Assembly: GCA_938011315.1 (NCBI GenBank)
Contig: CALLUG010000047.1
Coordinates: 1-34,887, forward strand
Source of the DNA: an uncultured Flavobacteriaceae bacterium
GTDB lineage: Bacteria; Bacteroidota; Bacteroidia; Flavobacteriales; Flavobacteriaceae
Direction: 5' to 3'
DNA: 34,887 bases
In this document: positions 18,543-26,746 of the stretch, one piece after another
How the letters are laid out: every line of letters starts with the position of its first letter
Position numbering within the stretch: position 1 is the first letter of the stretch
The notes under the pieces: model-generated
The model's database searches: none
Seen by the model: the letters and a program-made list of their open reading frames with translations, nothing else
Told to the model about the DNA's origin: nothing
Position numbers and translations under genes: made by a program

Positions 18543-21302
18543 ATGATTAGTTTTATAAGTAAGGTTTTAAAAACGCTTCAAAGTAATAACGTTAACGTTT
18601 CAGAAGTTACCTTTATACTGCCAAGTAAGCGAGCAGGTAATTTTTTAAAACACGAATTATCTAAGCTTATATCAACAACCATTTTCGCTCCAGAAGTTCT
18701 GAGTATTGAGGAGTTTGTCGAAGTGTTATCACAACTTAAACCACTTACAAACACAGAGCTTATTTTTAAATTTTACGAAGTTTATACCGAAAATACTGCT
18801 AAAAATAATATTGAGAGTTTTGATGTTTTTTCAAAATGGGCACAAATTATATTACAGGATTTTAATGAAATAGATCGATATCTTATTCCACAAAGTAAAA
18901 TTTTTGATTACCTAAGTGCTATTCAAGAAACAAATCACTGGTCGTTAGAAGAAAATAAAACTCAACTAATAAAAAATTATTTGTTTTTTTGGAAATCTCT
19001 TAAGCATTATTATAAAGCCTTGAGCACTTTACTTATTGCAGATGGTACTGCATATCAAGGCTTAATGTATAGAGAAGCTGCTAATAATATAAAAACATAT
19101 ATTAAAGCAAATACGAATAAACAATATGTGTTTATTGGCTTTAATGCCTTAAATACAGCGGAATCATATATTATAGAACAATTACTAAATAATAATTTAG
19201 CAAAAATTTATTGGGATATCGATGAGGTGTTTATGACTGCCAATACCCATAATGCTAATCTATTTATTAAACAATATCAAACCAAATGGGAGCATTATTT
19301 GCGGCATAACTTCAATTGGATATCAGATAATTATCGTAAACAAAAACAAATTTCTGTTATTGGTATTCCCAAAGTTATTGGACAAGCAAAATATATAGGT
19401 CAACTTTTAAGAAAGCTAAAAAAAACAAACACGACATTGCATAGTACAGCAGTTGTTTTGGGAGATGAAAATTTGCTGATTCCAGTATTAAATTCTATTC
19501 CAGAGGAGATAGATACTCTAAATATTACGATGGGTTTCCCTCTAAAATCTATCCCTTTAAGCGCGTTATTTCAGTTGCTGTTTCAATTACAACTTCATTA
19601 CACTAAAACGTTATATTACAAAGATGTTATTGCTATTATTTCGCATCCATTTATACGTCCGTTAGTTACTAATAACACTACAGATTATGGTGCATCTGTT
19701 GTAGAGCATATACATAATAACAATATTTTATTTCTTACGCTAGAGCAACTAACCACACTTTTTAAATCCAATAAAAGGCTTATCACTATCTTGTTTAAAG
19801 ATTGGGGAGATAACCCAACCTTAGCAATAAATTCTTGTTTGGAGTTACTGCTATTGATTAAAGAAAAATTAGAAAACAATAAGGACACCAATAAACTTAG
19901 TTTAGAATACCTCTATCGGTTTAACGAAGTGTTTACTACCTTAGATAACCTTAATGCTAATTATAAATATATTAATACTATAAAAACACTTCACAGTTTG
20001 TACAATGAGATTTTAAATTCTGAAACTCTAGATTTTAAAGGCGATCAATTCCAAGGACTACAAATTATGGGAATGTTAGAATCTCGAGTTTTAGATTTTG
20101 AAACTGTTATTATAGCGTCTGTTAATGAAGGCATTCTTCCTTCAGGAAAAAGTAACAATTCATTTATTCCTTTTGATGTAAAACTTGAAAACAAACTACC
20201 AACATACAAAGAAAAAGATGCTATTTATGCCTACCATTTTTATAGACTTTTACAGCGTGCTAAACATGTTTCTATTATTTACAACACAGAGCCAGATGGA
20301 CTAAATGGAAATGAAAAAAGTAGATTTATTACCCAATTGGATATTGAAAACATACACCCTCTAGAACAAATTATTGTCTCAGCAAAAACGCCTAAAATAA
20401 AAGTTTATGAAGAAAGCATTACAAAAAATGAAGCTGTTATAAACCGATTACAAGATATTGCACAACAAGGGTTTTCGCCATCATCTTTAACAAATTATAT
20501 AAGAAACCCTATAGATTTTTATAATCAAAAAATTTTAGGCGTTCGCGAAAATAATACAATAGAAGAAGTTGTTGAAGCCAACACTCTAGGGAGTGTTATA
20601 CATAATACCTTAGAAGATTTTTATAAACCCTTAGAGGGGGCATTTTTATCTGAAGCTGAATTAAAAACAATGCATTCGCAAATCCATGAAACAGTAAGTT
20701 TACATTTTAAGACCATTTACAAGCAAGGCAACTTATCAGAAGGTAAAAATCTTATTATTTTTGAAATTGCAAAACGTTATATTTCAAATTTTTTAAATTC
20801 TGAAAAAGAACTTTTGAAAAACGGTAATGCCATTAAAATTATTGAAATTGAAGCAGACTTACGTGTGCCATTATATATAAAAGAACTTAACTACCCAGTT
20901 TACATTACAGGAAAAGTAGACCGTGTAGATGAGCTTAACGGCAAACGTCGTATTATTGATTATAAATCTGGTAAAGTGCTCCAAAATAAAGTTGAACTTA
21001 TTGATTGGGCCGAAATAACTAGCGATTACGACAAATACAGTAAAAGTTTTCAAGTACTAATGTACGCTTATATGCTGCACCAAACAGCCCCACTAAACTT
21101 TCCTGTAGAAGCAGGAATTATCTCATTTAAAAACTTAAGTGCAGGAATTCTAAAATTTGCAAAAAAAGACAGCGCAGGAAGAGGAGCTAAAAAAGAGTAT
21201 AACATTACTTTAGAAACCTTAGACGCATTTTATAACGAACTAAAAGTGCTTATTTTAGAAATATGTGATCCCAAAATACCCTTTAAAGAAAAACCACTAT
21301 AA
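18543..21302 (+). CDS. AddB-type PD-(D/E)XK nuclease/helicase-like protein
   Basis: This 919-residue protein shows the AddB pattern: an N-terminal helicase-like region opening with VTFILPSKRAGNFLKHEL but without a usable Walker A lysine motif, a middle block LQIMGMLESRVLDFETVIIASVNEGILPSGK that resembles helicase motif V, and a C-terminal nuclease with GSVIHNTLEDFY and catalytic D793, D806 and K808 (GKVDRVD, IIDYKSGKV). The Cys cluster that holds an iron-sulfur centre in Bacillus AddB is not visible. It most likely pairs with the AddA-type protein at 12382 to resect broken DNA for RecA. It starts 6 bases after the ompA terminator; I could not define its promoter, so the terminator may be leaky. 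Confidence 0.82.
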   Translation: MISFISKVLKTLQSNNVNVSEVTFILPSKRAGNFLKHELSKLISTTIFAPEVLSIEEFVEVLSQLKPLTNTELIFKFYEVYTENTAKNNIESFDVFSKWAQIILQDFNEIDRYLIPQSKIFDYLSAIQETNHWSLEENKTQLIKNYLFFWKSLKHYYKALSTLLIADGTAYQGLMYREAANNIKTYIKANTNKQYVFIGFNALNTAESYIIEQLLNNNLAKIYWDIDEVFMTANTHNANLFIKQYQTKWEHYLRHNFNWISDNYRKQKQISVIGIPKVIGQAKYIGQLLRKLKKTNTTLHSTAVVLGDENLLIPVLNSIPEEIDTLNITMGFPLKSIPLSALFQLLFQLQLHYTKTLYYKDVIAIISHPFIRPLVTNNTTDYGASVVEHIHNNNILFLTLEQLTTLFKSNKRLITILFKDWGDNPTLAINSCLELLLLIKEKLENNKDTNKLSLEYLYRFNEVFTTLDNLNANYKYINTIKTLHSLYNEILNSETLDFKGDQFQGLQIMGMLESRVLDFETVIIASVNEGILPSGKSNNSFIPFDVKLENKLPTYKEKDAIYAYHFYRLLQRAKHVSIIYNTEPDGLNGNEKSRFITQLDIENIHPLEQIIVSAKTPKIKVYEESITKNEAVINRLQDIAQQGFSPSSLTNYIRNPIDFYNQKILGVRENNTIEEVVEANTLGSVIHNTLEDFYKPLEGAFLSEAELKTMHSQIHETVSLHFKTIYKQGNLSEGKNLIIFEIAKRYISNFLNSEKELLKNGNAIKIIEIEADLRVPLYIKELNYPVYITGKVDRVDELNGKRRIIDYKSGKVLQNKVELIDWAEITSDYDKYSKSFQVLMYAYMLHQTAPLNFPVEAGIISFKNLSAGILKFAKKDSAGRGAKKEYNITLETLDAFYNELKVLILEICDPKIPFKEKPL

Positions 21303-21331
21303 ACTTACGTACCATACAAGAATTAAGTTAA

Positions 21332-21339
21332 TACCTTTG
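21332..21339 (+). promoter_or_regulatory. -7 element for the biotin genes
   Basis: TACCTTTG matches TAnnTTTG and sits only 5 bases before the bioF ATG, so transcription would begin at or next to the start codon. This suggests a leaderless or near-leaderless mRNA. No clear -33 TTG. Confidence 0.45.
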
Positions 21340-21344
21340 CCTGC

Positions 21345-22499
21345 ATGAAGCAGTTCCCCAAAAAACTCCAAGACAAACTTAACCAAAGAGCAACAATAAA
21401 TGCTTTGCGTAAACTCGATACCCAAAGTAACTTAGTCGATTTTACATCTAACGATTACCTTGGCTTTTCAAAATCAAAACACATTTTTAACCAAGCGCAT
21501 CAATCTTTAATAAACACTAATGCTATTAATAATGGAGCAACAGGGTCTAGACTATTAAGCGGCAACCATCCCTTATATGGAACAACAGAGCGTTTACTTA
21601 GCGAGTTTCATGATAGTGAGTCTGCATTGTTGTTTAACTCTGGATACGATGCTAATTTGGGTCTGCTTGCTGCTATTCCGCAAAAAGGAGATTATATTTT
21701 TTACGACGCATATAGTCACGCTTCTATTAGAGACGGAATTTTACTAAGTCATGCTAAAGCCTACAAATTTGAACACAACAACTTAGACGATTTACAACAA
21801 AAAATAAAACGTCTTAACCTTACAAATTCAAATCTTGATACAGCAATTTATATCGTTACCGAATCTGTTTTTTCTATGGATGGAGATTCCCCAAATTTAA
21901 TTAAACTTTCTCATTTTTGTGCAAAAAACAATTACCATTTACTTGTTGATGAAGCCCATGCTATAGGTGTTTTTGGTAACGGAAAAGGACTTGTACAAGA
22001 GCTAAATATCCAAGATCAGTTGTTTGCTAGACTTATTACTTTTGGAAAAGCATTAGGGGCTCATGGTGCAGCTGTATTAGGATCAAAATTGTTAAAACAA
22101 TATCTCATTAATTTTTCTAGACCCCTTATTTACACAACAGCACTCCCACCACATTCATTAAGCACTATAAACAGTGCTTACAAGGAATTAAAACAGACAT
22201 CAGCATTAAAAACACTTCAAAATAATATTGAATTTTTTAAATTAGAATTAAAAAAACATCAGCTTAACTCCTACTTTATAGAAAGCAACTCCGCAATACA
22301 TAGTTGTCTCATACCAGGAAACAATGCCGTAAAAGCTATAGCTCAAAAGCTTAAAAGCAAAGGAATTGATGTAAAGGCTATCTTGGCGCCAACAGTACCC
22401 CGAGGACAAGAACGTTTGCGATTTTGTTTGCATAGTTATAATTCTGAAGCAGAAATAACAAAAGTCTTAACTTGGTTAGCTACTTTTGTAGAGAAATAA
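21345..22499 (+). CDS. bioF: 8-amino-7-oxononanoate synthase
   Basis: This 384-residue PLP enzyme joins pimeloyl-thioester and alanine to give 8-amino-7-oxononanoate, the first ring-building step of biotin synthesis. The PLP lysine is K235 in TFGKALGAHGAAVLGS. VDEAHAIGVFG (D202, H205), DFTSNDYLGF, GSRLLSGNHPLYG and SVFSMDGD are family motifs. It is a paralog of kbl at 15521 but has the BioF-type GxHGA loop after the lysine, and bioD and bioA follow directly (12 and 26 bases), so these three form an operon. Confidence 0.94.
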   Translation: MKQFPKKLQDKLNQRATINALRKLDTQSNLVDFTSNDYLGFSKSKHIFNQAHQSLINTNAINNGATGSRLLSGNHPLYGTTERLLSEFHDSESALLFNSGYDANLGLLAAIPQKGDYIFYDAYSHASIRDGILLSHAKAYKFEHNNLDDLQQKIKRLNLTNSNLDTAIYIVTESVFSMDGDSPNLIKLSHFCAKNNYHLLVDEAHAIGVFGNGKGLVQELNIQDQLFARLITFGKALGAHGAAVLGSKLLKQYLINFSRPLIYTTALPPHSLSTINSAYKELKQTSALKTLQNNIEFFKLELKKHQLNSYFIESNSAIHSCLIPGNNAVKAIAQKLKSKGIDVKAILAPTVPRGQERLRFCLHSYNSEAEITKVLTWLATFVEK

Positions 22500-22511
22500 T
22501 TTTAATCTAAA

Positions 22512-23123
22512 ATGACTACTTATTTTGTTACAGGAATTTCTACAGATGTAGGGAAAACCATAGTGTCTGCAATACTAACCGAAGCATTACAAGCCAATTA
22601 CTGGAAACCTATACAAGCAGGCGAATTAAATAATACAGACACCCACAGCGTAAAACAATTAATTTCTAACACAATATCACAATTTCATGAGAGTGCTTAT
22701 CGCTTAAAAAGCCCTATGAGCCCACATGCTGCAGCCAGTATTGACGGGCTAGAAATTGATTTAAAAAAAATAATAAGTCCAAAACCCAAAAATAACTTGA
22801 TTATTGAAGGTGCTGGAGGCTTATTAGTCCCTTTGAACAATACACAAACTATTTTTGATATTATAAAGCCCAGCTATAAAATAATTGTTGTGTCTAGGCA
22901 TTACTTGGGTAGTATTAACCATACTTTGCTGACACTAAAATACTTAACAGAAAGAGGTTTTGATGTGTCGCTTGTATACAACGGAAATGAAAATAAGCAT
23001 ACAGAAACTATTATTGAAAAAATGACAGCCACTCCTGTAATTGGACGTGTTGCTAACGAACCTTATTTTGACAAAAATGTAATTAAAGAATATGCCGAAA
23101 TCTTTAAAGAAAAACTAACCTAA
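22512..23123 (+). CDS. bioD: Dethiobiotin synthetase
   Basis: This 203-residue P-loop enzyme uses ATP and CO2 to close the ureido ring of dethiobiotin. The glycine-rich loop is GISTDVGKT (residues 8-16). YWKPIQAGE holds the substrate-binding lysine, and IIEGAGGLLVPL is the second conserved block. The length is close to the usual ~220. It lies 12 bases after bioF and 26 bases before bioA. The loop has Ser in place of Gly (usual GTDVGKT, here STDVGKT), a small and probably harmless change. Confidence 0.93.
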   Translation: MTTYFVTGISTDVGKTIVSAILTEALQANYWKPIQAGELNNTDTHSVKQLISNTISQFHESAYRLKSPMSPHAAASIDGLEIDLKKIISPKPKNNLIIEGAGGLLVPLNNTQTIFDIIKPSYKIIVVSRHYLGSINHTLLTLKYLTERGFDVSLVYNGNENKHTETIIEKMTATPVIGRVANEPYFDKNVIKEYAEIFKEKLT

Positions 23124-23149
23124 GCCCCTTGTATTTACAATACCCAGTT

Positions 23150-24415
23150 ATGAGTCTAAAAACACGTGATAAAAAACATTTATGGCATCCCCTAACCCAG
23201 CATCAACTCCATCCAGAGCATATAGCAATTACTAGGGCAAAAGAAGCCTTGCTCTACGATGAGCAGGGCAACGAGTATATTGATGGCATTGCTTCGTGGT
23301 ATACCTGTATGTATGGACACTGTAATAGTTATATTACAGACAAGGTGCACAAGCAAATGCAACAGTTAGATCATGTTGTATTTACTGGATTTACACACGA
23401 GCCTGCTGTAAAACTATCCGAAGCACTTATTGATATTTTACCAAGTAATCAAGAAAAATTGTTTTTTAGCGATAACGGCTCCACCGCTGTAGATGTAGCT
23501 ATAAAAATGGCGTTACAGTACCATTTTAATAACAATAAAAAGCGCAGCAAAATAGTTGCTTTAGAAAATGGATTTCATGGTGATACTTTTGGAGCTATGA
23601 GCGTATCAGGCTTATCGGTTTACAATGGACCTTTCAAAGATTTTTCTTTAGATGTAGTACGTATTCCAGTGCCTAATAAACAAAACTTCGAAAAGGTAAA
23701 ACAACAATATATAGCACTCCTAAAACACAATGATGTTGCTGCCTTTGTTTATGAGCCTTTGGTACAAGGTGCTGCCGCTATGCAAATGCATGAGGCAACA
23801 TTACTACAAGAATTATTAAGCATTTCAAAACAGTACGATACGTTAAACATTGCCGACGAAGTGATGACAGGGTTTGGGAAAACAGGAAAGTATTTTGCGT
23901 CGCAATATCTAGATACGCTACCAGATATTATGTGTTTATCAAAGTCATTAACAGCAGGCATAGGCCCTATGGCGATAACCACAACAACACAAAAAGTATA
24001 TGATGCTTTTTTAAGCAATGATATTGCAAAGGGTTTTTTTCATGGGCATACCTACTCTGCAAACCCTATAGTTTGTACTGCAGCTTTGGCTGCAATAGAG
24101 TTACTGAAATCTAATAAGATTCAAGATAATATAAAAACTATTATAGCATCGCACAAAGCATTTAACACTCGTATAAAAACACACCCTAAAGTATCGGAAA
24201 CAAGGCAGCTAGGCGTTATTTTTGCTTTAGATGTAAACATAGTTATGGAACGTTATGGTAATTTAAGAAATCAACTTTTTAGTTTTTTTATGCAGCATGG
24301 AGTTTGTCTTAGACCCCTAGGCAATACTATTTATATTTTAGCGCCCTTTGTTATTACAAAAACACAATTACAAAAAATTTACAAAACCATTGAAGCTGCT
24401 TTAGATATGCTATAA
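23150..24415 (+). CDS. bioA: Adenosylmethionine-8-amino-7-oxononanoate aminotransferase
   Basis: This 421-residue class III aminotransferase converts 8-amino-7-oxononanoate to 7,8-diaminononanoate, with S-adenosylmethionine as amino donor. Visible motifs are LWHPLTQ near the N-terminus, GIASWYT, the PLP-phosphate region FFSDNGSTAVDVAIKMA, ENGFHGDTFGAMSVSG, IADEVMTGFGKTG (D236) and the PLP lysine K265 in CLSKSLTAG. I start at the ATG giving MSLKTRDKKHLWHP; a TTG seven codons upstream is less likely. Third gene of the biotin operon. bioB is not in the window. Confidence 0.93.
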   Translation: MSLKTRDKKHLWHPLTQHQLHPEHIAITRAKEALLYDEQGNEYIDGIASWYTCMYGHCNSYITDKVHKQMQQLDHVVFTGFTHEPAVKLSEALIDILPSNQEKLFFSDNGSTAVDVAIKMALQYHFNNNKKRSKIVALENGFHGDTFGAMSVSGLSVYNGPFKDFSLDVVRIPVPNKQNFEKVKQQYIALLKHNDVAAFVYEPLVQGAAAMQMHEATLLQELLSISKQYDTLNIADEVMTGFGKTGKYFASQYLDTLPDIMCLSKSLTAGIGPMAITTTTQKVYDAFLSNDIAKGFFHGHTYSANPIVCTAALAAIELLKSNKIQDNIKTIIASHKAFNTRIKTHPKVSETRQLGVIFALDVNIVMERYGNLRNQLFSFFMQHGVCLRPLGNTIYILAPFVITKTQLQKIYKTIEAALDML

Positions 24416-24509
24416 GATAATTTTTTTTGTACTAAACAAAGGGCATCATGGTTAAACAAACATAATAATCTATAATAAATTAATACTTTTACTCATAAAA
24501 CAAATCAAT

Positions 24510-25655
24510 TTGCAGTCCCCAATTTCCATAATAGCAATTTCGTCTATATCACCTTTAGGGCACACCTTAGAGGAGGTTTGGAAACATTACAAAACACCTA
24601 ATCATTATATTACCAAAAAGAACGGTCATTTTGTTTCCGAGCTATCGGAACGTTCAAAATTAGAAATAGAAACCCTTAAAATTTCAAATTCAAAGTACAA
24701 GTCCTTAGACAGCTCTGTACTGTTTGCTATTTATTGTGCTAGAAACGCAGTGGATAAGGCTAGATGGGCTAACTTAGATGATTTTGGTATTAACATTGGT
24801 TCTTCTAGAGGGGCAACAGGACTTTTTGAGCAGTACCACAAAGACTTTTTAGTGCATAATAAAACTAAACCTCTTAGCTCTCCAACCACAACATTAGGGA
24901 ATATTTCGTCTTGGGTCGCTAACGACTTAATTACAAAAGGTCCAGAAATAAGCCATTCTATAACCTGCTCTACAGCGCTACATGCAATGCTTAACGGTAT
25001 TGCTTGGTTGCGTTCGGGGATGTGCAATAGGTTTTTGGTTGGCGGTAGCGAAGCCCCTTTAACTCCGTTTACCATTGCACAAATGCAAGCGTTAAAAATC
25101 TATGCTAAACCTACCGAAACATTGTTTCCTTGCAAGGCATTAGACTTTAACAAAACAACAAACACAATGGTACTTGGCGAAGGTGCCGCTATGGCTTGTT
25201 TGGAAATTGGAAAATCCCCAAACGCTCTTGCCTATATTGAGGGAGTTGGTTACGCTACGGAGGTTTTGAAACACAATGTTTCATTATCTGCCAACGGTGA
25301 TTGCTTTGTAAAATCGATGGCCATGGCACTAGGAAGTATTAGTCCTAACGATATCGATGTTATTGTAACACATACACCAGGAACAATAAAAGGAGATTTA
25401 GCAGAATACAACGCTATAAAAAAAGTGTTTTCAAATCATATTCCTGCATTAACCACTAATAAATTAAAAATAGGACACAGTCTAGGCGCCTCCGGATTAT
25501 TAAGTGTCGAAATGGCTATACTTATGCTTAAGCATCAATATACTATAAGTATTCCCCATCTAAGCCAAACGCTTCCAAAAACGATATCAAAAATTATGGT
25601 AAACGCAGTAGGTTTTGGTGGTAACGCCGTATCTATATTGCTGTCAAAATACTAA
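24510..25655 (+). CDS. Beta-ketoacyl synthase next to the biotin genes
   Basis: This 381-residue thiolase-fold condensing enzyme carries the Cys-His-His triad of KAS I/II types: C153 in ITCSTALHAM, H288 in VTHTPGT and H323 in KIGHSLGASG. Such enzymes elongate acyl-ACP with malonyl-ACP. It is shorter and more divergent than FabF (about 410). It lies 94 bases after bioA on the same strand, so a dedicated role in building the pimeloyl chain for BioF is a plausible inference, not shown. The only good start is TTG at 24510; an in-frame stop lies at 24453 and no ATG follows in frame before the conserved ISPLG segment. No acyl carrier protein gene is adjacent. Confidence 0.8.
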   Translation: MQSPISIIAISSISPLGHTLEEVWKHYKTPNHYITKKNGHFVSELSERSKLEIETLKISNSKYKSLDSSVLFAIYCARNAVDKARWANLDDFGINIGSSRGATGLFEQYHKDFLVHNKTKPLSSPTTTLGNISSWVANDLITKGPEISHSITCSTALHAMLNGIAWLRSGMCNRFLVGGSEAPLTPFTIAQMQALKIYAKPTETLFPCKALDFNKTTNTMVLGEGAAMACLEIGKSPNALAYIEGVGYATEVLKHNVSLSANGDCFVKSMAMALGSISPNDIDVIVTHTPGTIKGDLAEYNAIKKVFSNHIPALTTNKLKIGHSLGASGLLSVEMAILMLKHQYTISIPHLSQTLPKTISKIMVNAVGFGGNAVSILLSKY

Positions 25656-25705
25656 GGGTTGCTTTGACAGGTAAACCAACAAGATTATATTTAGAGTAAA
25701 ACATA

Positions 25706-25742
25706 AAAAAGCCCAACATATAATATTTATGTTAAACTTTTT
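25706..25742 (-). terminator. Terminator hairpin on the minus strand beside att-like site 1
   Basis: In the minus-strand RNA the arms pair along their length, AAAAAGUUUAACAUA with UAUGUUGGGCUUUUU, the three UUU/GGG positions as wobble pairs, ending in U5. On the plus strand these three are C-A mismatches, so the signal belongs to the minus strand. It follows the tRNA-3'-end-like sequence at 25743. Confidence 0.6.
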
Positions 25743-25757
25743 GTGGTACCTCCAATG
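25743..25757 (-). repeat. Att-like site 1: tRNA 3'-end remnant
   Basis: GTGGTACCTCCA (25743-25754) is identical to the sequence at 26559-26570. On the minus strand it reads TGGAGGTACCAC, as expected for the end of a tRNA acceptor stem, and a terminator follows at once. Confidence 0.5.
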
Positions 25758-25813
25758 CTAAAGTATTGTTTCATTTTGAAGCGTATTTAATGACGACCGC
25801 TAATATGTCAGTT

Positions 25814-25975
25814 AATAGTGTAGATTATGTAGGCAATAGCAGATATGTATTTAATATTAAAGGAAACGATTATAGATTAATAGCTGTAATTTCTTTTAAT
25901 GCTCAAAAAGTACATGTCCATTTTATTGGTACGCACGCAAAATATGATAAAATTAACGATATTAAAAACAGTTAG
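25814..25975 (+). pseudogene. higB: 5'-truncated HigB-type toxin remnant
   Basis: About 53 codons here (NSVDYVGN ... THAKYDKINDIK) match the C-terminal half of the intact HigB at 28146-28442, nearly residue for residue. The first ~45 codons are absent, and the upstream sequence is unrelated, so the break lies at about 25813. An ATG at 25790 could in principle start a short protein, but the RelE-type fold would be incomplete. The stop is 2 bases before the linked antitoxin gene. Confidence 0.75.
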
Positions 25976-25977
25976 TT

Positions 25978-26343
25978 ATGATACAAATAGAACAACAATA
26001 TAAAGCCATTTTTGAGCGTATAGAGAAGCTCTTAAAAGATTCTAACAACACAGAGAATCAAAACGCAAAAGGTTACGTAGAACTTAATATTTTGTCTGAT
26101 TTAGTTGCTGACTATGAAGGACAAAATTATCCAATTACAAAGCCATCATTAACAGAAGTTATTAAAATGCGAATGACTGAATTAGGTTTAAACCAAAAAC
26201 GCCTTTCAGAACTTTATGGGGTTAGCACCTCAAGAGTTAGCGAGTATTTAAAAGGCAAAAGTAAGCCTACTTTAAAAGTAGCAGGAGAAATAAGTAAAAA
26301 ATTAAGTATTGAGCATCTATTGTACTTGGGGTATAATTTTTAA
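25978..26343 (+). CDS. higA: HigA-type antitoxin (extra copy, altered C-terminus)
   Basis: This 121-residue protein has an N-terminal helical region and a C-terminal XRE-type helix-turn-helix (LTEVIKMRMTELGLNQ, LSELYGVSTSRVSEYLKG). It closely matches the antitoxin at 28445-28804 over nearly its whole length, with a fixed offset of 2467 bases. The last residues differ (EHLLYLGYNF instead of EPSIVLGV) because one base is missing, which shifts the frame just before the stop. As its toxin is truncated, it may act as an orphan antitoxin that could cross-neutralise or co-repress the intact copy. Confidence 0.8.
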   Translation: MIQIEQQYKAIFERIEKLLKDSNNTENQNAKGYVELNILSDLVADYEGQNYPITKPSLTEVIKMRMTELGLNQKRLSELYGVSTSRVSEYLKGKSKPTLKVAGEISKKLSIEHLLYLGYNF

Positions 26344-26510
26344 TAATCTTAACTGTTAGATTAAGTGCAGTTTTAGAGCCTCTAAGACAATTTTTGTCTT
26401 GAATTTTGAAGTGAATTTTCTCCGTGTCATACCAGTAAATTTAATACTTTTTTTTCAACTTAACTTACTGTCCTAAATTGAGGGGGTCACTCTCGAGCAA
26501 TCATTAAAAC
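26344..26510. other. Non-coding stretch with a trace of the structured RNA
   Basis: No gene. At 26371-26383 TTTTAGAGCCTCT matches 28999-29011 in the structured RNA candidate, and it is followed by an AGACAA/TTGTCT hairpin in the place where the other copy has a GTGGAAT/ATTCCAC hairpin. This suggests a decayed 3' part of the same RNA downstream of the older higBA copy. Confidence 0.4.
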
Positions 26511-26552
26511 CAAAAAACCTGCAACATTCTATAAAATAGGAAGTTACAGGTT
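26511..26552 (-). terminator. Terminator hairpin on the minus strand beside att-like site 2
   Basis: AACCTG (26516-26521) pairs with CAGGTT (26547-26552) and the stem extends to about 15 positions with two or three imperfect pairs. The minus-strand RNA ends in a U6 run. It stands 6 bases beyond the tRNA-like 3' end at 26559. Confidence 0.6.
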
Positions 26553-26555
26553 AAA

Positions 26556-26570
26556 ATGGTGGTACCTCCA
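26556..26570 (-). repeat. Att-like site 2: tRNA 3' end with CCA
   Basis: The minus strand reads CTGGAGGTACCACCA from about 26571. This can be parsed as the end of a T-stem (CTGG), a 7-base acceptor strand (AGGTACC), the discriminator A and encoded CCA. No other part of a tRNA follows on the upstream side, so it is a 3' fragment. The 12-base core recurs at 25743. It lies 177 bases from the integrase start, the usual place for an attachment site. Confidence 0.55.
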
Positions 26571-26583
26571 GTACTACTTTGTA

Positions 26584-26694
26584 AAATATTCTGAAATTGA
26601 ATGAAACAAAAAACCTGTCACAAATATAGTATTATATACTGATTTACAATTATTAAGATGTTATTTATATTTTATAGAATTTCATAGAATATTT
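26584..26694. repeat. Inverted and direct short repeats between att-like site 2 and the integrase
   Basis: AAATATTCTGAAATT (26584-26598) reappears inverted, with a 2-base insertion, at 26678-26694. TAGAAT occurs twice, 10 bases apart (26675 and 26685), one helical turn. Such repeats next to an integrase are candidates for recombinase arm-type sites. Confidence 0.4.
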
Positions 26695-26724
26695 ATTTTT
26701 TATGTCCCTTTAACCTCATAATAT

Positions 26725-26732
26725 TATCTTTG
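26725..26732 (+). promoter_or_regulatory. -7 element for the integrase gene
   Basis: TATCTTTG matches TAnnTTTG, 14 bases before the ATG. No clear TTG at the -33 position. Confidence 0.45.
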
Positions 26733-26746
26733 ATTAAATTATTTGT

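Noticed and set aside
24731-25075. Minus-strand open frame within the ketosynthase gene
   Set aside because: Antisense shadow of a conserved gene with intact catalytic motifs.
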